Of a DNA stretch of 64,000 nucleotides, positions 29,837 through 39,756 are shown piece by piece. Positions within the stretch are counted from its first letter, which is position 1. Every line of letters starts with the position of its first letter. Both the position numbers and the translations under genes were made by a program. Source of the DNA: Vreelandella zhaodongensis (GTDB taxonomy: Bacteria > Pseudomonadota > Gammaproteobacteria > Pseudomonadales > Halomonadaceae); contig NZ_JACCDD010000002.1 of NCBI RefSeq assembly GCF_013415115.1, positions 434,001 to 498,000 of the forward strand, written 5' to 3'. The notes below the pieces were generated by a model that was not told the DNA's origin, did no database searches, and saw only the letters and a list, made by a program, of their open reading frames with translations.

Positions 29837-30178
29837 ATGGTGCCCCAAGACCGCATTAGTCGTTTAGCACAGCAAATTGGAGACCGTTTACAGAACGCGT
29901 CCCAAGCCCCGGAAGACATCCAAAAAGGCGTACAGCAAGTGGTGCGCGGCGCCTTTGACCGTCTGGAGTTGGTGTCACGGGAAGACTTCGATATTTTGAT
30001 GGATGTGCTGCAGCGCACGCGCGCACGCGTTGAAGCACTGGAACGCCAAGTGGCCAGCCTTGAAGCAGCAGTTGAAGCGTCTACCTCCGCGAGCGCCACT
30101 CCCGTTGAAGCAGAGGCGCCGCCAGCACCTGCTCAACCCGACAGCGCAACACCAAGTAGCCCTAAAAACTCAGAGTAA
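29837..30178 (+). CDS. ubiK: Ubiquinone biosynthesis accessory factor UbiK (BMFP domain)
   Basis: This 113-residue protein has an amphipathic N-terminal half (QDRISRLAQQIGDRLQNA) and a trimeric coiled coil of the BMFP family (LERQVASLEAAVE). The Ala/Pro-rich tail is disordered. Family members (E. coli YqiC/UbiK) assist the UbiJ-associated quinone-modifying enzymes. The ATG at 29837 is preceded by AAGGAG. The order P-II/amtB, ubiK, comM is the same as in Pseudomonas. A GTG one codon upstream is an alternative start. Confidence 0.88.
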   Translation: MVPQDRISRLAQQIGDRLQNASQAPEDIQKGVQQVVRGAFDRLELVSREDFDILMDVLQRTRARVEALERQVASLEAAVEASTSASATPVEAEAPPAPAQPDSATPSSPKNSE

Positions 30179-30193
30179 TTCAGGCGCTTTTAT

Positions 30194-30222
30194 CAGCGGC
30201 AAGCTATCCTTGCCGCTGCTTT
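30194..30222 (+). terminator. Stem-loop terminator after ubiK
   Basis: CAGCGGCAAG and CTTGCCGCTG form a perfect 10-bp stem with a 5-base loop, followed by a short CTTTAAT. The remaining 250 bp up to comM show no other clear structure. Confidence 0.7.
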
Positions 30223-30475
30223 AATAACACTTCACTGCTGTTGCCGTACTACAAAAGCACCAATAGAGAGCAGCTAGCAGACAACCTCACCACACGTCAC
30301 CCTCTCTAACGCCATAACACGATACCGCCAACGCACGCGCCTACGCCTATCCTCTCGTCATACAAGGATTTATCCCGTAATACACTACCTTCTCCTTAAG
30401 AGCACTAGGTTTAAACGGTGGCAATAACGTACGGTTTAGAGGTATTAAGGAAACATTAATGAGCGAGGGAACGCC

Positions 30476-31984
30476 ATGACACTTGCGATTGTTGCCACGC
30501 GCGCGGGCGTGGGTTTGGAAGCACCGGCGGTGCACGTTGAGGTACATCTAGCAAACGGGTTGCCGGGACTAACGCTAGTGGGTCTACCGGAAACCGCCGT
30601 CAAAGAGAGCCGCGAGCGGGTGCGCAGCGCACTGATCAATGCCGGGTTTGATTTCCCCAACACCAAGCGGATTACCCTCAACCTTGCCCCTGCCGACCTG
30701 CCTAAAGAGGGTGGTCGCTTCGATTTGCCGATTGCGCTCGGCATTTTGGCTGCCTCCGGCCAGATTCCCGTAGATGCGCTAGAAGGCATGGAGTGCGCTG
30801 GCGAACTGGCGCTGGATGGCAAACTACGCGCCGTGCCCGGCGTATTGCCTTTTGCCCTTGCCACACGGCGCGTCAATAAAGCACTGATTATTCCACGCGC
30901 CTGTGCCGATGAAGCCGCACTAGCGGGCGATTTACCGGTGCTACCCGCCGACACCCTATGGCAAGTCGTGGCTCATTTGCTGGGGCAAGAGAAAATCCCG
31001 CCCCACCAGCTGTCTGCCTCAGTGAGATCCACTGCCCCCATTGCCGATTTAGCCGACGTGCGCGGCCAGCAGCAGGCACGCCGCGCGCTGGAAGTGGCGG
31101 CCGCTGGTGGCCATAACTTGCTGTTAGCAGGGCCTCCAGGCACCGGTAAAACCATGCTCGCTAGCCGCTTACCGGGCATTTTACCGCCGCTTTGCGAAGA
31201 CGATGCGCTGCAAGTGGCCGCCGTACGTTCAGTGTGTGGGCTGCCCCTGGAAGCAGACTGGGGCCAGCGGCCGTTTCGTCAGCCCCACCATAGCGCCAGC
31301 GCCGCCGCACTAGTAGGCGGGGGCTCAAAACCCAAACCTGGGGAAATCTCACTTGCTCACCACGGCGTGCTGTTTTTAGACGAGCTGCCGGAGTTTTCCC
31401 GCAACGTGCTCGAAGTATTAAGGCAGCCCCTGGAAACAGGGGAAATTCACCTCTCACGTGCTAGCCATGAGCGCCGTTACCCAGCGCAGTTCCAGCTCGT
31501 TGCGGCGATGAACCCCTGCCCATGTGGGCACCTAGGCGACCCACGCCAGCGTTGTCAGTGCAGCGCCAGCCAGATTCAGCGCTACCAAGCGCGGCTTTCT
31601 GGGCCACTATTAGACCGTATTGACCTACAAGTAGAAGTGCCCGCCCTACCGCCCGAGCAGCTCACCGCCCAGACTCAGGGTGAACCTTCCAGCGCCGTGC
31701 GCGAGCGAGTGATGGCCGCCCGAGAGCGCCAAATGGCGCGGGGCGCGCTCAATAGCCAACTGAGTGGCAAAGCCCTAGAAGCCGCCTGCGCGTTAAACGA
31801 CGAAGAACGCGCTTGGCTGGCAGGCGTATTAGAAAAGCTCAAGCTCTCCGCCCGCGCTTACCACCGCGTCCTGCGAGTCGCACTGACTCTAGCCGACCTA
31901 CAAGGCGAACCCAAGCCCAGCCAGCCGCACTTTATCGAAGCCATCGGCTACCGACAGCTGGATAGGCTATTGAAAGGGGCTTAG
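30476..31984 (+). CDS. comM: YifB/ComM family Mg-chelatase-like AAA+ ATPase
   Basis: This 502-residue protein has an N-terminal Lon-like domain (GLPGLTLVGLPETAVKESRE) and a AAA+ module with Walker A GPPGTGKT at 219-226 and Walker B GVLFLDELPEF. A cysteine-rich insert (NPCPCGHLGDPRQRCQC) and a C-terminal chelatase-type domain follow. ComM helicases promote branch migration during natural transformation in Vibrio and Haemophilus. The gene is conserved far more widely than competence, so no competence claim is made. It ends convergently with the hydrolase gene, overlapping by 4 bp. Confidence 0.93.
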   Translation: MTLAIVATRAGVGLEAPAVHVEVHLANGLPGLTLVGLPETAVKESRERVRSALINAGFDFPNTKRITLNLAPADLPKEGGRFDLPIALGILAASGQIPVDALEGMECAGELALDGKLRAVPGVLPFALATRRVNKALIIPRACADEAALAGDLPVLPADTLWQVVAHLLGQEKIPPHQLSASVRSTAPIADLADVRGQQQARRALEVAAAGGHNLLLAGPPGTGKTMLASRLPGILPPLCEDDALQVAAVRSVCGLPLEADWGQRPFRQPHHSASAAALVGGGSKPKPGEISLAHHGVLFLDELPEFSRNVLEVLRQPLETGEIHLSRASHERRYPAQFQLVAAMNPCPCGHLGDPRQRCQCSASQIQRYQARLSGPLLDRIDLQVEVPALPPEQLTAQTQGEPSSAVRERVMAARERQMARGALNSQLSGKALEAACALNDEERAWLAGVLEKLKLSARAYHRVLRVALTLADLQGEPKPSQPHFIEAIGYRQLDRLLKGA

Positions 31985-32949
31985 TGAACGTTCTCGACAA
32001 AATTATCCAATGCATCAAACAACTCTCGCCGAATCGGTTCAGCCTCATTAACCAAATGGTGTCGGGCTTCTGGGTGGCGGTGGATCTCGGCATTGGGAAA
32101 CTTCTCCTCCAGTACTGTAAGGTTCCACTCCCAGTCTACCGTCAAGTCTTGCTCACCCTGCAAAATCAGCGTCGGCAGCGGGTTGGGTGCCAGTGCCAGC
32201 AAACGCGGCATCCAGCGTCGCATCGCGGTTATCCACGTAACGCTTAACCGCTCAGGTTGAAGCGGGTCTTGGTCACGCAGAAACGTTGTAAACTGCTCAT
32301 CAGTAGAATTAGGGCGATATTTACGCGGCAGCTCTTTTAAAAAGGGGCTGGCAATAAGATGCAGCCAGCTAGACTGGCTCCAGCGCCAGGGACGCACCAG
32401 CGGTGCAAGCAGCACGATACCTGCCCAGCCTGCCGCCTCACGACGGGTAAGCGCGTCGGTCGCCAATATCGCCGCACCAGTACTCTGTCCGACGCCTAGC
32501 CACGGTTTGGGAGCCATGCCCTGGGCATGTAGTGTCGCCTGCAAATGCGCGAGACAGTGCTGATAATCGTCAAAATCTTCGATTTCTGCCCGCGGGCCGC
32601 TGGAAAGACCGTGACCGGGAAGGTCCCACAACACCACCCGCCACCCTTTGGCCAATAGGCAGCCGAGCAAATGGCGGTAAAGGCCTAAATGGTCAAAGTA
32701 ACCGTGAATCACAAACGCGGTGCCAGTGGGGGCCGGTGGGCTCCAGACCTGGCACCACAAGGCAAAGCGCCCAGTATCGACAAACCCAGCATGTACCTCG
32801 CTGGTGTCGTTTAATAGCGTTTCCAAGCCATAGTGGCGAAAGTAGTCATGCATGGCCTGTGTCAGTGTTCCTCCTGGGGATAACCGGGAGAGCAACGACT
32901 CGCCTGCCGCTTGCCTAAACAAGCCTTCCAAGTGTTGGAAATTATGCAT
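31981..32949 (-). CDS. Alpha/beta hydrolase (monoacylglycerol-lipase-like)
   Basis: This 322-residue protein has the alpha/beta-hydrolase signature: HGYFDHLGLYRHLL near the oxyanion region, a nucleophile elbow GVGQSTGAAIL, an acid in GEQDLTVDWEWN and the catalytic histidine in EARHHLVNE. I used the ATG at 32949, preceded by GGAGAG, rather than the ATG at 33000. No signal peptide is visible. The closest named group is the serine-aminopeptidase/lysophospholipase Hydrolase_4 family. The substrate is unknown. Confidence 0.8.
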   Translation of the reverse strand: MHNFQHLEGLFRQAAGESLLSRLSPGGTLTQAMHDYFRHYGLETLLNDTSEVHAGFVDTGRFALWCQVWSPPAPTGTAFVIHGYFDHLGLYRHLLGCLLAKGWRVVLWDLPGHGLSSGPRAEIEDFDDYQHCLAHLQATLHAQGMAPKPWLGVGQSTGAAILATDALTRREAAGWAGIVLLAPLVRPWRWSQSSWLHLIASPFLKELPRKYRPNSTDEQFTTFLRDQDPLQPERLSVTWITAMRRWMPRLLALAPNPLPTLILQGEQDLTVDWEWNLTVLEEKFPNAEIHRHPEARHHLVNEAEPIRRELFDALDNFVENVH

Positions 32950-33168
32950 CAACGTCTCTCCGTGAGCGCCACACTTCCATTGGCTGAGCGACAGCAGCAA
33001 CTTCTACCGTTCTCATCATTTGGTCGAGCATTTTGCCGCTTTAGGGTCCACGCTGTTTACATGCCACCGTAGATGTGGAAGTATTTTCCACAAATATACA
33101 TTTACCTGACCGTGATAAGCTGACTGTAATAAAAAAGTTAACCACGGGCACCTTTACAGGAGAACCTC

Positions 33169-35343
33169 ATGAGCGAGCGTATCACGCGCCACCGTTTACA
33201 GGTGGCAGCCGACCTGGACCGTTTCATCAACGAGCAGGCTTTGCCGGGCACCGGCGTCGACGAGAGCGCCTTCTGGGCTGGTGTCGATGCCCTTTTTCAC
33301 GATTTGACCCCAAAAAACCGCCAACTACTCGAAGAGCGCGAAACGCTTCAAGAAAAACTTGATGCTTGGCACCGTGAAAACCCCGGCCCGGTGAGCGATA
33401 TGTCCGCTTACCGCAGCTTCCTGAAAGAAGCAGGTTATCTGGCTGAAGCGCCGAACAGTGTTAAAACCACCACCGCCAATGTGGATCGTGAAATTGCCGC
33501 TCAAGCGGGTCCACAATTGGTTGTACCCGTTAGCAATGCCCGTTACGCCCTTAACGCAGCCAACGCGCGCTGGGGCAGCTTGTACGATGCCCTGTACGGC
33601 ACCGATGCAATCTCAGAAGAAGACGGCGCTGAAAAAGGCACCAGTTTCAACCCGAAGCGTGGTCAGAAAGTTATCGCTTATGCTCGCGGCGTGCTTGATC
33701 GTGCTGCCCCGCTGGCCACTGGCTCTCACCGAGATGCGGTGAAATATGCTATTCGTGACGGCCATTTGGTGGTTAGTCTGGACGGTGGCCGCGAAACCGG
33801 CCTGAAAGATTCCGGCAAACTGATCGGCTTTAACGGCGATGCATCGGCCCCTGACTCCATTTTGCTGACCAACAACGGCCTGCATTTGGAAATCCAGATT
33901 GATGACAGTCACCCGATCGGTAAAACCGACCCCGCTCACGTAAAAGACGTGGTTGTGGAAGCAGCGCTGACTGCGATTATGGATTGTGAAGACTCCGTTG
34001 CCGCCGTCGATTCTGAAGATAAAGTCGGTGTTTATAGCAACTGGCTCGGCCTGATGAAGGGCGATCTGGAAGAGAGCATCGACAAGGGTGGTAAGACCTT
34101 CAAGCGGACGCTGCACGCTGATCGCACTTGGCAAACTACCGATGGCAACACCGTTAAACTGCCCGGTCGTTCGCTGATGTTCGTTCGCAACGTGGGTCAC
34201 CTGATGACCACGCCGGCGATTCTGGATGAGAATGGCAGCGAGTTGCCAGAAGGCATCCTTGATGCGGTGGTGACTTCACTGCTGGCGCTGCATGATCTGA
34301 AGAAAGACGCCGACCAGCCGCGCAACTCGCGCACCGGTTCCGTGTATATCGTTAAGCCGAAGATGCACGGGCCCAAAGAAGTCGCGTTCGCCAACGAGCT
34401 GTTTGGTCGCGTTGAGGACATCCTAGGCATGAGCCGTGACACCCTGAAAATGGGCATCATGGATGAAGAGCGCCGCACCACCGTCAACTTGAAGGCGTGT
34501 ATTGCTGAAGCAGCTTCTCGGGTTGTGTTCATCAACACCGGCTTCCTTGACCGCACCGGTGATGAAATGCACACCGCCATGGAAGCAGGCCCGATGGTTC
34601 GCAAAGGCGATATGAAGAGCGCTGCGTGGATCACCGCCTACGAGAAGAATAACGTGCAAGTGGGCTTAGCCTGCGGCCTGCGTGGTCGTGCCCAAATTGG
34701 TAAAGGCATGTGGGCCATGCCAGACCTGATGCACAATATGCTAGAGCAGAAAATTGGTCACCCGAAGGCAGGTGCGAATACCGCGTGGGTGCCTTCTCCC
34801 ACGGCAGCGGCACTGCATGCGCTTCACTACCACCAAGTCAACGTAACGGACGTTCAGCGCGAGCTGGAAGCCCAGGGCGAACCCGACTTTTTAGATGACC
34901 TGCTAACTGTGCCAGTGGCGGCAAATGCCAACTGGTCGGATGAAGAAATTCAGCAAGAGCTGGATAACAACTGCCAGGGCATTCTTGGCTATGTGGTTCG
35001 TTGGGTAGAACACGGCGTAGGCTGCTCAAAAGTGCCGGATATCCACAACGTGGGGCTGATGGAAGACCGCGCCACGCTGCGTATCTCCAGCCAGCATATC
35101 GCCAACTGGCTACACCACGGCATTATTGACGCGCCACGGGTGGAAGAAACACTCAAGCGGATGGCCAAGGTGGTGGATGAGCAGAACGCTGGCGACCCCA
35201 CCTACACTGCCATGAGCGCCAACTTTGAGGACTCAACAGCCTTTAAAGCAGCCTCAGACCTGATCTTCAAAGGCCGCGTACAGCCTTCTGGCTATACCGA
35301 GCCACTACTCCACGAGTGGCGTCAGGTGCATAAGGCGAAGTAA
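33169..35343 (+). CDS. glcB: Malate synthase G
   Basis: This 724-residue single-chain enzyme condenses glyoxylate with acetyl-CoA to give malate. Its length and the segments [37 protein letters not shown] and [20 protein letters not shown] mark isoform G rather than A. The catalytic arginine region and the C-terminal aspartate region are both intact. It stands alone, with no glycolate oxidase or isocitrate lyase genes beside it. It is followed by a terminator. Confidence 0.97.
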   Translation: MSERITRHRLQVAADLDRFINEQALPGTGVDESAFWAGVDALFHDLTPKNRQLLEERETLQEKLDAWHRENPGPVSDMSAYRSFLKEAGYLAEAPNSVKTTTANVDREIAAQAGPQLVVPVSNARYALNAANARWGSLYDALYGTDAISEEDGAEKGTSFNPKRGQKVIAYARGVLDRAAPLATGSHRDAVKYAIRDGHLVVSLDGGRETGLKDSGKLIGFNGDASAPDSILLTNNGLHLEIQIDDSHPIGKTDPAHVKDVVVEAALTAIMDCEDSVAAVDSEDKVGVYSNWLGLMKGDLEESIDKGGKTFKRTLHADRTWQTTDGNTVKLPGRSLMFVRNVGHLMTTPAILDENGSELPEGILDAVVTSLLALHDLKKDADQPRNSRTGSVYIVKPKMHGPKEVAFANELFGRVEDILGMSRDTLKMGIMDEERRTTVNLKACIAEAASRVVFINTGFLDRTGDEMHTAMEAGPMVRKGDMKSAAWITAYEKNNVQVGLACGLRGRAQIGKGMWAMPDLMHNMLEQKIGHPKAGANTAWVPSPTAAALHALHYHQVNVTDVQRELEAQGEPDFLDDLLTVPVAANANWSDEEIQQELDNNCQGILGYVVRWVEHGVGCSKVPDIHNVGLMEDRATLRISSQHIANWLHHGIIDAPRVEETLKRMAKVVDEQNAGDPTYTAMSANFEDSTAFKAASDLIFKGRVQPSGYTEPLLHEWRQVHKAK

Positions 35344-35363
35344 GCGCGCTTTACGCTGTCATC

Positions 35364-35394
35364 AGCCTCGAGGCGCATGCCTCGGGGCTTTTTT
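35364..35394 (+). terminator. Rho-independent terminator after glcB
   Basis: AGCCTCGAGGC and GCCTCGGGGCT pair over 11 bp with one G-T wobble and a 4-base loop, followed by a six-T run. Confidence 0.9.
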
Positions 35395-35411
35395 ATATAA
35401 GGAAAACAACA

Positions 35412-35846
35412 ATGACTGTTATGACCGCCGAGCAGATTGAGCACTTTCTTGATGACGTGTTTCCCCAGCGAATGGGGCGTATTGAACGCGTCGGCGAGAT
35501 GACAGCCACACTTCGACTAACCATCGGCGATGAGCACCTTCGCCCTGGCCCACGGGTGTCTGGCCCTACCATGATGGGCTTTGCAGATGTGGCGCTGTAT
35601 GTGGCCATTTTGGCACAAATAGGTCCTGAAGCGATGGCGGTCACCAGCGACTTGAACTGCCACTTCTTGCGCGCCGCCTCAGGCGAGCACGATATTATTG
35701 CTCACGCCAAACTCATCAAGCTAGGCCGCCGCTTAGCGGTAGGCGAAGTGCAGATTTTCTCTGCTAGCGATGACACTAAACCCGTTGCGCATATTACCGC
35801 CAGCTATGCGCTGCCAGACAACCCAGCTGGCCAACCGCCGCGCTAG
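35412..35846 (+). CDS. PaaI-family hotdog thioesterase
   Basis: This 144-residue protein has the hotdog-fold thioesterase pattern, with LRPGPRVSGPTMMGFADVALY forming the central helix and its approach, and NCHFLRAASGEHDIIAHAKLIKLGRR the paired strand region. Family members hydrolyse acyl-CoA, often aryl- or phenylacetyl-CoA. Here D of FADVALY is the likely catalytic acid. It starts 18 bp after the glcB terminator. Its 3' end overlaps the convergent DUF423 gene by 4 bp. Confidence 0.85.
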   Translation: MTVMTAEQIEHFLDDVFPQRMGRIERVGEMTATLRLTIGDEHLRPGPRVSGPTMMGFADVALYVAILAQIGPEAMAVTSDLNCHFLRAASGEHDIIAHAKLIKLGRRLAVGEVQIFSASDDTKPVAHITASYALPDNPAGQPPR

Positions 35847-36220
35847 CGGCTGAATAGCGCAGTGGTGGCTAATCCTAACCAGCCTGCTGTCAGCAGCAAG
35901 CCACCGATGGGCGTCACAATACCAGCGCTCAGGCCTGCCAGTGCCATTAGGTAAAGCGAGCCTGAAAACGCCGTGATGCCTAACGCCCATAGCGCCAACA
36001 CTATGTGCTGCCCTCGTTGCGGGGAGTGATTGCGCCAAGCCAATACCGCCAACATGGCTAGGGTATGCCAAGCTTGGTAACGCACGCCGGTTTCGACGAT
36101 GTCGACCATTGCAGCACTGGTACGCGATGCCAACCCGTGAGCCGCATAGGCCCCTACTATCACCATTAACGCCCCCGAGAGGGCCACTAAACACCACCAG
36201 GGTTTGTCTGCTCGCTGCAT
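35843..36220 (-). CDS. DUF423 family inner-membrane protein
   Basis: This 125-residue protein has four predicted membrane helices and the family opening LSGALMVIVGAYAAHGLA, then YQAWHTLAMLA and SGSLYLMALAG. It resembles E. coli YgdD. No function is established for the family. It converges on the thioesterase gene and is divergent from thiS across 177 bp. Confidence 0.88.
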   Translation of the reverse strand: MQRADKPWWCLVALSGALMVIVGAYAAHGLASRTSAAMVDIVETGVRYQAWHTLAMLAVLAWRNHSPQRGQHIVLALWALGITAFSGSLYLMALAGLSAGIVTPIGGLLLTAGWLGLATTALFSR

Positions 36221-36397
36221 GCGTTACTCCTGTTTATAAATACTTACTATAAGTACTTGGGATAAGTGCTTTGGATAAGTCCTCGACATACGCACTCGAT
36301 ATTTCACTGACATGATTAACGTTGTTACATACCTTGAGCGGTACGAAACCGCTACAATAGACACTGCTTTGCCTCACCGAATGGGACACTTACCGTT

Positions 36398-36619
36398 ATG
36401 CCTACTCCTAATGAGTCGATACAACTGACGCTCAATGGCGAATCGCATACGCTGGCAGCCGGACTTAGTGCCGCCGATCTGATTGAGCAACTAGGCCTGA
36501 CCGGACGCCGTATCGCTGTGGAAATTAACGAACAGATCGTGCCTAAAAGCCAGCTTGCTCAAACGCAGTTAGCCAATGGCGACCAAATAGAAGTCGTTCA
36601 CGCCATCGGCGGCGGCTAG
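36398..36619 (+). CDS. thiS: Sulfur-carrier protein ThiS
   Basis: This 73-residue ubiquitin-fold protein ends in the required Gly-Gly (VVHAIGGG), which is adenylated and thiocarboxylated to donate sulfur to the thiazole of thiamine. A 6-bp inverted repeat (AGCGGT/ACCGCT, about 36339-36355) lies in its upstream gap. I see no TPP riboswitch there. thiG follows after 40 bp. Confidence 0.93.
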   Translation: MPTPNESIQLTLNGESHTLAAGLSAADLIEQLGLTGRRIAVEINEQIVPKSQLAQTQLANGDQIEVVHAIGGG

Positions 36620-36659
36620 CGTAGCCCGTCACCCGTTTTTGCTTTCACAAGGAACCGCT

Positions 36660-37454
36660 ATGACGTCACTGACTGATACACCGTTTACCGTTGCTGGACG
36701 CGAGTTCAGCTCCCGCCTGCTGGTGGGTACTGGCAAGTACAAAGACTTTACTGAGACCGGCGCGGCCATTGCCCAAAGCGGTGCAGAAATTGTCACCTTT
36801 GCCGTACGCCGCACCAACTTAGGTCAGGACGCCGACGCGCCTAATCTACTCGATGTGGTTTCCCCCCAGCGCTACACATTGCTGCCCAACACCGCCGGTT
36901 GCTACAACGCCAAAGATGCTGTGCGCACCTGCCGTTTGGCGCGCGAGCTGTTAGACGGCCATAACCTAGTCAAGCTGGAAGTACTCGGCGACGATCATAC
37001 GCTCTACCCCAATGTGGTCGAGACGCTAAAAGCCGCCGAAACACTGCTGGCTGACGGCTTCGACGTGATGGTGTACACCAGCGACGACCCCATTGTGGCA
37101 CGTGAATTAGAAGCTATGGGCTGCTGCGCTATCATGCCGCTAGGTTCGTTGATTGGCTCGGGGCACGGCATTCAAAACCCGCATAATGTACGCCTGATTG
37201 TTGAGCAAAGCCGTGTACCCGTACTAGTGGATGCTGGCATTGGCACTGCATCTGACGCCGCCATGGCAATGGAGCTAGGGTGCGACGGCGTGCTGCTCAA
37301 CACCGCTATCGCCCACGCCCGCGATCCGCTGCGTATGGCTAACGCCATGAAACTGGCCGTAGAAGCTGGCCGCGATGCCTTCTTAGCGGGTCGTATGCCG
37401 CGCCGCCAGAGCGCCGACCCCTCTTCGCCTTTTGCAGGCCGGATTAACGGCTGA
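36660..37454 (+). CDS. thiG: Thiazole synthase
   Basis: This 264-residue (beta/alpha)8 enzyme builds the thiamine thiazole from DXP, dehydroglycine or its precursor, and ThiS thiocarboxylate. The Schiff-base lysine lies in [16 protein letters not shown], and GLIGSG-type phosphate loop appears as [16 protein letters not shown] start it at the ATG at 36660, preceded by AAGGA; an upstream TTG is in frame but unlikely. The DXP substrate is made by the dxs product encoded at 1973. trmB follows in the same orientation, as in Pseudomonas. Confidence 0.95.
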   Translation: MTSLTDTPFTVAGREFSSRLLVGTGKYKDFTETGAAIAQSGAEIVTFAVRRTNLGQDADAPNLLDVVSPQRYTLLPNTAGCYNAKDAVRTCRLARELLDGHNLVKLEVLGDDHTLYPNVVETLKAAETLLADGFDVMVYTSDDPIVARELEAMGCCAIMPLGSLIGSGHGIQNPHNVRLIVEQSRVPVLVDAGIGTASDAAMAMELGCDGVLLNTAIAHARDPLRMANAMKLAVEAGRDAFLAGRMPRRQSADPSSPFAGRING

Positions 37455-37466
37455 TACAGAGACATC

Positions 37467-38216
37467 ATGACCGATACGAACGACACCACACCCGAAAGCA
37501 GCGCTACTGGCCCTGAAAGCGCCGATGCCCCACTGCACCGGCGGGGCATTAAGAGCTACGTGATTCGCGCAGGGCGCATGACACCAGCACAAAATCGTGG
37601 CCTAGAAGATGTCTGGCCACGCTTAGGACTGACGATTGCCGATGGGCGTCAGGATCTTGACGCCCTGTTTGGCCGCCAAGCACCACGGGTGGTGGAAATC
37701 GGCTTTGGTATGGGCAACTCACTCATCGAGCAGGCTGAGCGCCACCCAGATACTGACTTTATTGGCATTGAGGTTCACGCACCAGGGGTGGGCAAGCTGC
37801 TAGATGAGGTAGATAAACGCGGCCTAACCAACCTGCGCGTGTACCGCGAAGATGCCCTAGCGGTGTTGGAGCAGTGCCTGCCTGAAGGCTCGCTAACCAC
37901 ACTGCAGCTGTTTTTCCCCGACCCGTGGCCGAAGAAGAAGCATCACAAGCGACGCATTGTACAGCCCGCGTTTGTTGAGCTTATTCGTACGCGCTTAAAG
38001 CTTGGTGGCACCTTCCACATGGCAACCGACTGGGAAGCCTACGCCGAGTGGATGGCCGAGGTGATGGACGCCGCACCCGGCTACGCGAATACCGCTAGCT
38101 CAGAAACAGCGCCCTACGTGCCGCGCCCAGACTTCCGGCCGCTCACCAAGTTTGAAGCTCGTGGCGAAAAACTTGGCCACGGCGTGTGGGATTTGATCTA
38201 CCGCCGTGACGTTTAA
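37467..38216 (+). CDS. trmB: tRNA (guanine-N7-)-methyltransferase
   Basis: This 249-residue Rossmann-fold methyltransferase makes m7G46 in the variable loop of tRNAs. The SAM-binding motif is [15 protein letters not shown] and the diagnostic segment is [17 protein letters not shown]. The first 30 residues are an acidic, Thr/Ser-rich, probably disordered lead. It begins 12 bp after thiG and is probably co-transcribed. Confidence 0.95.
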   Translation: MTDTNDTTPESSATGPESADAPLHRRGIKSYVIRAGRMTPAQNRGLEDVWPRLGLTIADGRQDLDALFGRQAPRVVEIGFGMGNSLIEQAERHPDTDFIGIEVHAPGVGKLLDEVDKRGLTNLRVYREDALAVLEQCLPEGSLTTLQLFFPDPWPKKKHHKRRIVQPAFVELIRTRLKLGGTFHMATDWEAYAEWMAEVMDAAPGYANTASSETAPYVPRPDFRPLTKFEARGEKLGHGVWDLIYRRDV

Positions 38217-38239
38217 AAGTAGCAATTAAAGGTAGCTAA

Positions 38240-38272
38240 GCGTCGTTTATGTTCGCTTATCGTAAACGACGC
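38240..38272. terminator. Inverted repeat between convergent trmB and ldhA
   Basis: GCGTCGTTTA and TAAACGACGC form a perfect 10-bp stem with a 13-base loop, 24 bp after trmB and reaching into the 3' end of the dehydrogenase gene. It could end trmB transcription, but there is no T run. Confidence 0.5.
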
Positions 38273-39248
38273 GATGCAGCGTACCGCTACCACTTTCGAA
38301 GGCGTCGATATTCGCCAATGTGGTCTCGGCAATATTGGTCAGTGCCTCGTTAGTGAAAAACGCCTGATGCCCAGTAATCAGCACGTTATGAAAGGTTGTC
38401 AAACGCATGAACTGATCATCATCGATCATCTTGTCCGATAGGTCCTCGAAAAATAGCTGCTCCTCCTCTTCGTAGACATCCAGTCCCAGGCGACCAATAC
38501 GACCGTTTTTTAGCCCGGCAATCACCGCCTGTGTGTCCACTACTCGCCCACGACCCGTATTAATTAGCATCACGCCTTGTTTCATCTGCGCAATGGCATC
38601 GGCGTTAATCAGGTGGTCGGTGTCAGGGGTAAGCGGGCAGTGCAGCGAGATAATATCCGCCTGAGCGTAAAGCGATTCCAGCGGCACGTACTCCACAAAC
38701 GGCTTCGCCTGTGGGTTTGGGAATGGGTCACTGGCAACGATGCGACAGCCAAAACCATGCATGATGTCAGCAAAAATCAGCCCAATATTCCCAGTACCAA
38801 TCACCCCAACGGTTTTCCCAAACAGATCAAACCCCAGTAGGCCATCCAGAGCGAAGTTACCCTCGCGCACTCGGTTGTAAGCGCGATAGGTCATGCGGTT
38901 CAGACTCAACACAAGGGCGACCGCGTGCTCGGCCACCGCGTGGGGTGAATAGGCGGGCACCCGCACCACGGTAATTCCCAAACGCTCGGCCGTCGCCAAG
39001 TCAACATGATTAAACCCAGCCGAGCGCAGTGCTATCAATCGTATGCCGCTATTGTGTAGCTGCTCTAGAACATCCGCATACAAATGGTCATTTACAAAAG
39101 CGCATACAGCTTCAAACCCTTTCGCGAGAGGCGCCGTATCGACGGTTAAGCGCGCATCAAAAAAGCAGAGTTCATGACGCTTCGCGGCATTGGCACGGGT
39201 AAGAAAGGTTTGGTCGTAAGGTTTGGCGCTAAAAACGGCAACGCGCAT
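38247..39248 (-). CDS. ldhA: D-2-hydroxyacid dehydrogenase (D-lactate dehydrogenase type)
   Basis: This 333-residue NAD-dependent enzyme has the Rossmann motif [11 protein letters not shown], the substrate arginine region [13 protein letters not shown] and the catalytic-histidine region [11 protein letters not shown]. The overall pattern ([16 protein letters not shown] start) matches fermentative D-lactate dehydrogenases that reduce pyruvate. Related enzymes act on other 2-ketoacids, so the symbol is provisional. It is immediately downstream, in the same direction, of the tandem sRNA array. Confidence 0.88.
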   Translation of the reverse strand: MRVAVFSAKPYDQTFLTRANAAKRHELCFFDARLTVDTAPLAKGFEAVCAFVNDHLYADVLEQLHNSGIRLIALRSAGFNHVDLATAERLGITVVRVPAYSPHAVAEHAVALVLSLNRMTYRAYNRVREGNFALDGLLGFDLFGKTVGVIGTGNIGLIFADIMHGFGCRIVASDPFPNPQAKPFVEYVPLESLYAQADIISLHCPLTPDTDHLINADAIAQMKQGVMLINTGRGRVVDTQAVIAGLKNGRIGRLGLDVYEEEEQLFFEDLSDKMIDDDQFMRLTTFHNVLITGHQAFFTNEALTNIAETTLANIDAFESGSGTLHRVVYDKRT

Positions 39249-39354
39249 GTCAGCTCTCCTGGCTCGGAACTAAAGGTCAGCATAGGCAATTTGCCTATTG
39301 TCTGCCTAAACAACGCCGACAGTATTCACCGAGGTCAAAGAAAGATGTCGCTAT

Positions 39355-39490
39355 AAAAAAGAAAGCCGCTCCAAGGGGAGCGGCAAAAGACCGTGACTAG
39401 CAATGAGAGGGAGAAACCATAAAAGGAAACTGGCGCTGATCTTTGCAATAGCGTCGTGGTTGCCAATGTTTCAGCAAACACAGTCACTAG
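39355..39490 (-). ncRNA. Tandem sRNA-like unit C (third, promoter-distal)
   Basis: This 136-bp copy is nearly identical to unit B. It ends in a terminator hairpin formed by GCCGCTCC (39365-39372) and GGAGCGGC (39377-39384), with CTTTCTTTTTT after it on the minus strand. It retains the conserved core with TTGGCAACCACGAC and a pyrimidine-rich TTTCTCCCTCT that could pair with Shine-Dalgarno regions. No promoter of its own is visible, so it would be made by read-through or processing. Confidence 0.6.
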
Positions 39491-39629
39491 AAAAAAAGAA
39501 AGCCGCTCCAAGGGAGCGGCAAAAGACTGTGACTAGCAATGAGAAGAGGGAGAAACCATAAAAGGAAACTGGCGCTGATCTTTGCAATAGCGTCGTGGTT
39601 GCCAATGTTTCAGCAAACACAGTCACTAG
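39491..39629 (-). ncRNA. Tandem sRNA-like unit B (second)
   Basis: This 139-bp copy differs from unit C by a 3-base insertion in the pyrimidine-rich core and a few point changes. Its terminator stem is GCCGCTCC (39502-39509) and GGAGCGGC (39513-39520) with a 3-base loop, then seven T on the minus strand. Homology to unit A begins at about A's predicted transcription start, which means that the RNA body was duplicated without its promoter. Confidence 0.6.
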
Positions 39630-39750
39630 AAAAAAAGAAAGCCGCTCCAAGGGGAGCGGCAAAAGACCGTGACTAGCAATGAGAGGGAGAAACCATGACA
39701 GGAAACTGGCGGTTTCTGTCGTGGTTGCCAACGTCTCATCAAACGCTGAC
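39630..39750 (-). ncRNA. Candidate Fur-regulated small RNA, unit A (promoter-proximal)
   Basis: From the predicted start near 39750 to the T run at 39636-39630 this gives an RNA of about 120 nt. The terminator is a perfect 8-bp stem (39641-39648 with 39653-39660) followed by CTTTCTTTTTTT in minus-strand terms. The body has an internal inverted repeat (GACAGAAAC with GTTTCCTGTC) that units B and C replace with other sequence. Iron control, tandem duplication, size and terminator recall RyhB and PrrF1/PrrF2. I see no long identity to either; function is inferred, not shown. Confidence 0.7.
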
Positions 39751-39756
39751 AATCAC

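Larger units (their letters stand above)
39355..39745 (-). repeat. Three direct tandem repeats of about 120-139 bp
   Basis: Units C, B and A share, in minus-strand order, the blocks TTGGCAACCACGAC, GCCAGTTTCCT, ATGGTTTCTCCCTCT, CTCATTGCTAGTCAC and the terminator hairpin. C and B are almost identical; A differs in its 5' part and in a 20-base internal segment. The repeats lie entirely between two genes. Confidence 0.9.

Noticed and set aside
36221..36397. A TPP riboswitch in front of thiS
   Set aside because: The conserved CTGAGA and ACC-type loop elements are missing.
39471..39752. A 93-codon minus-strand reading frame across the tandem repeats
   Set aside because: It crosses two terminator hairpins, repeat units differ by indels that change frame, and no ribosome site or family match is visible.
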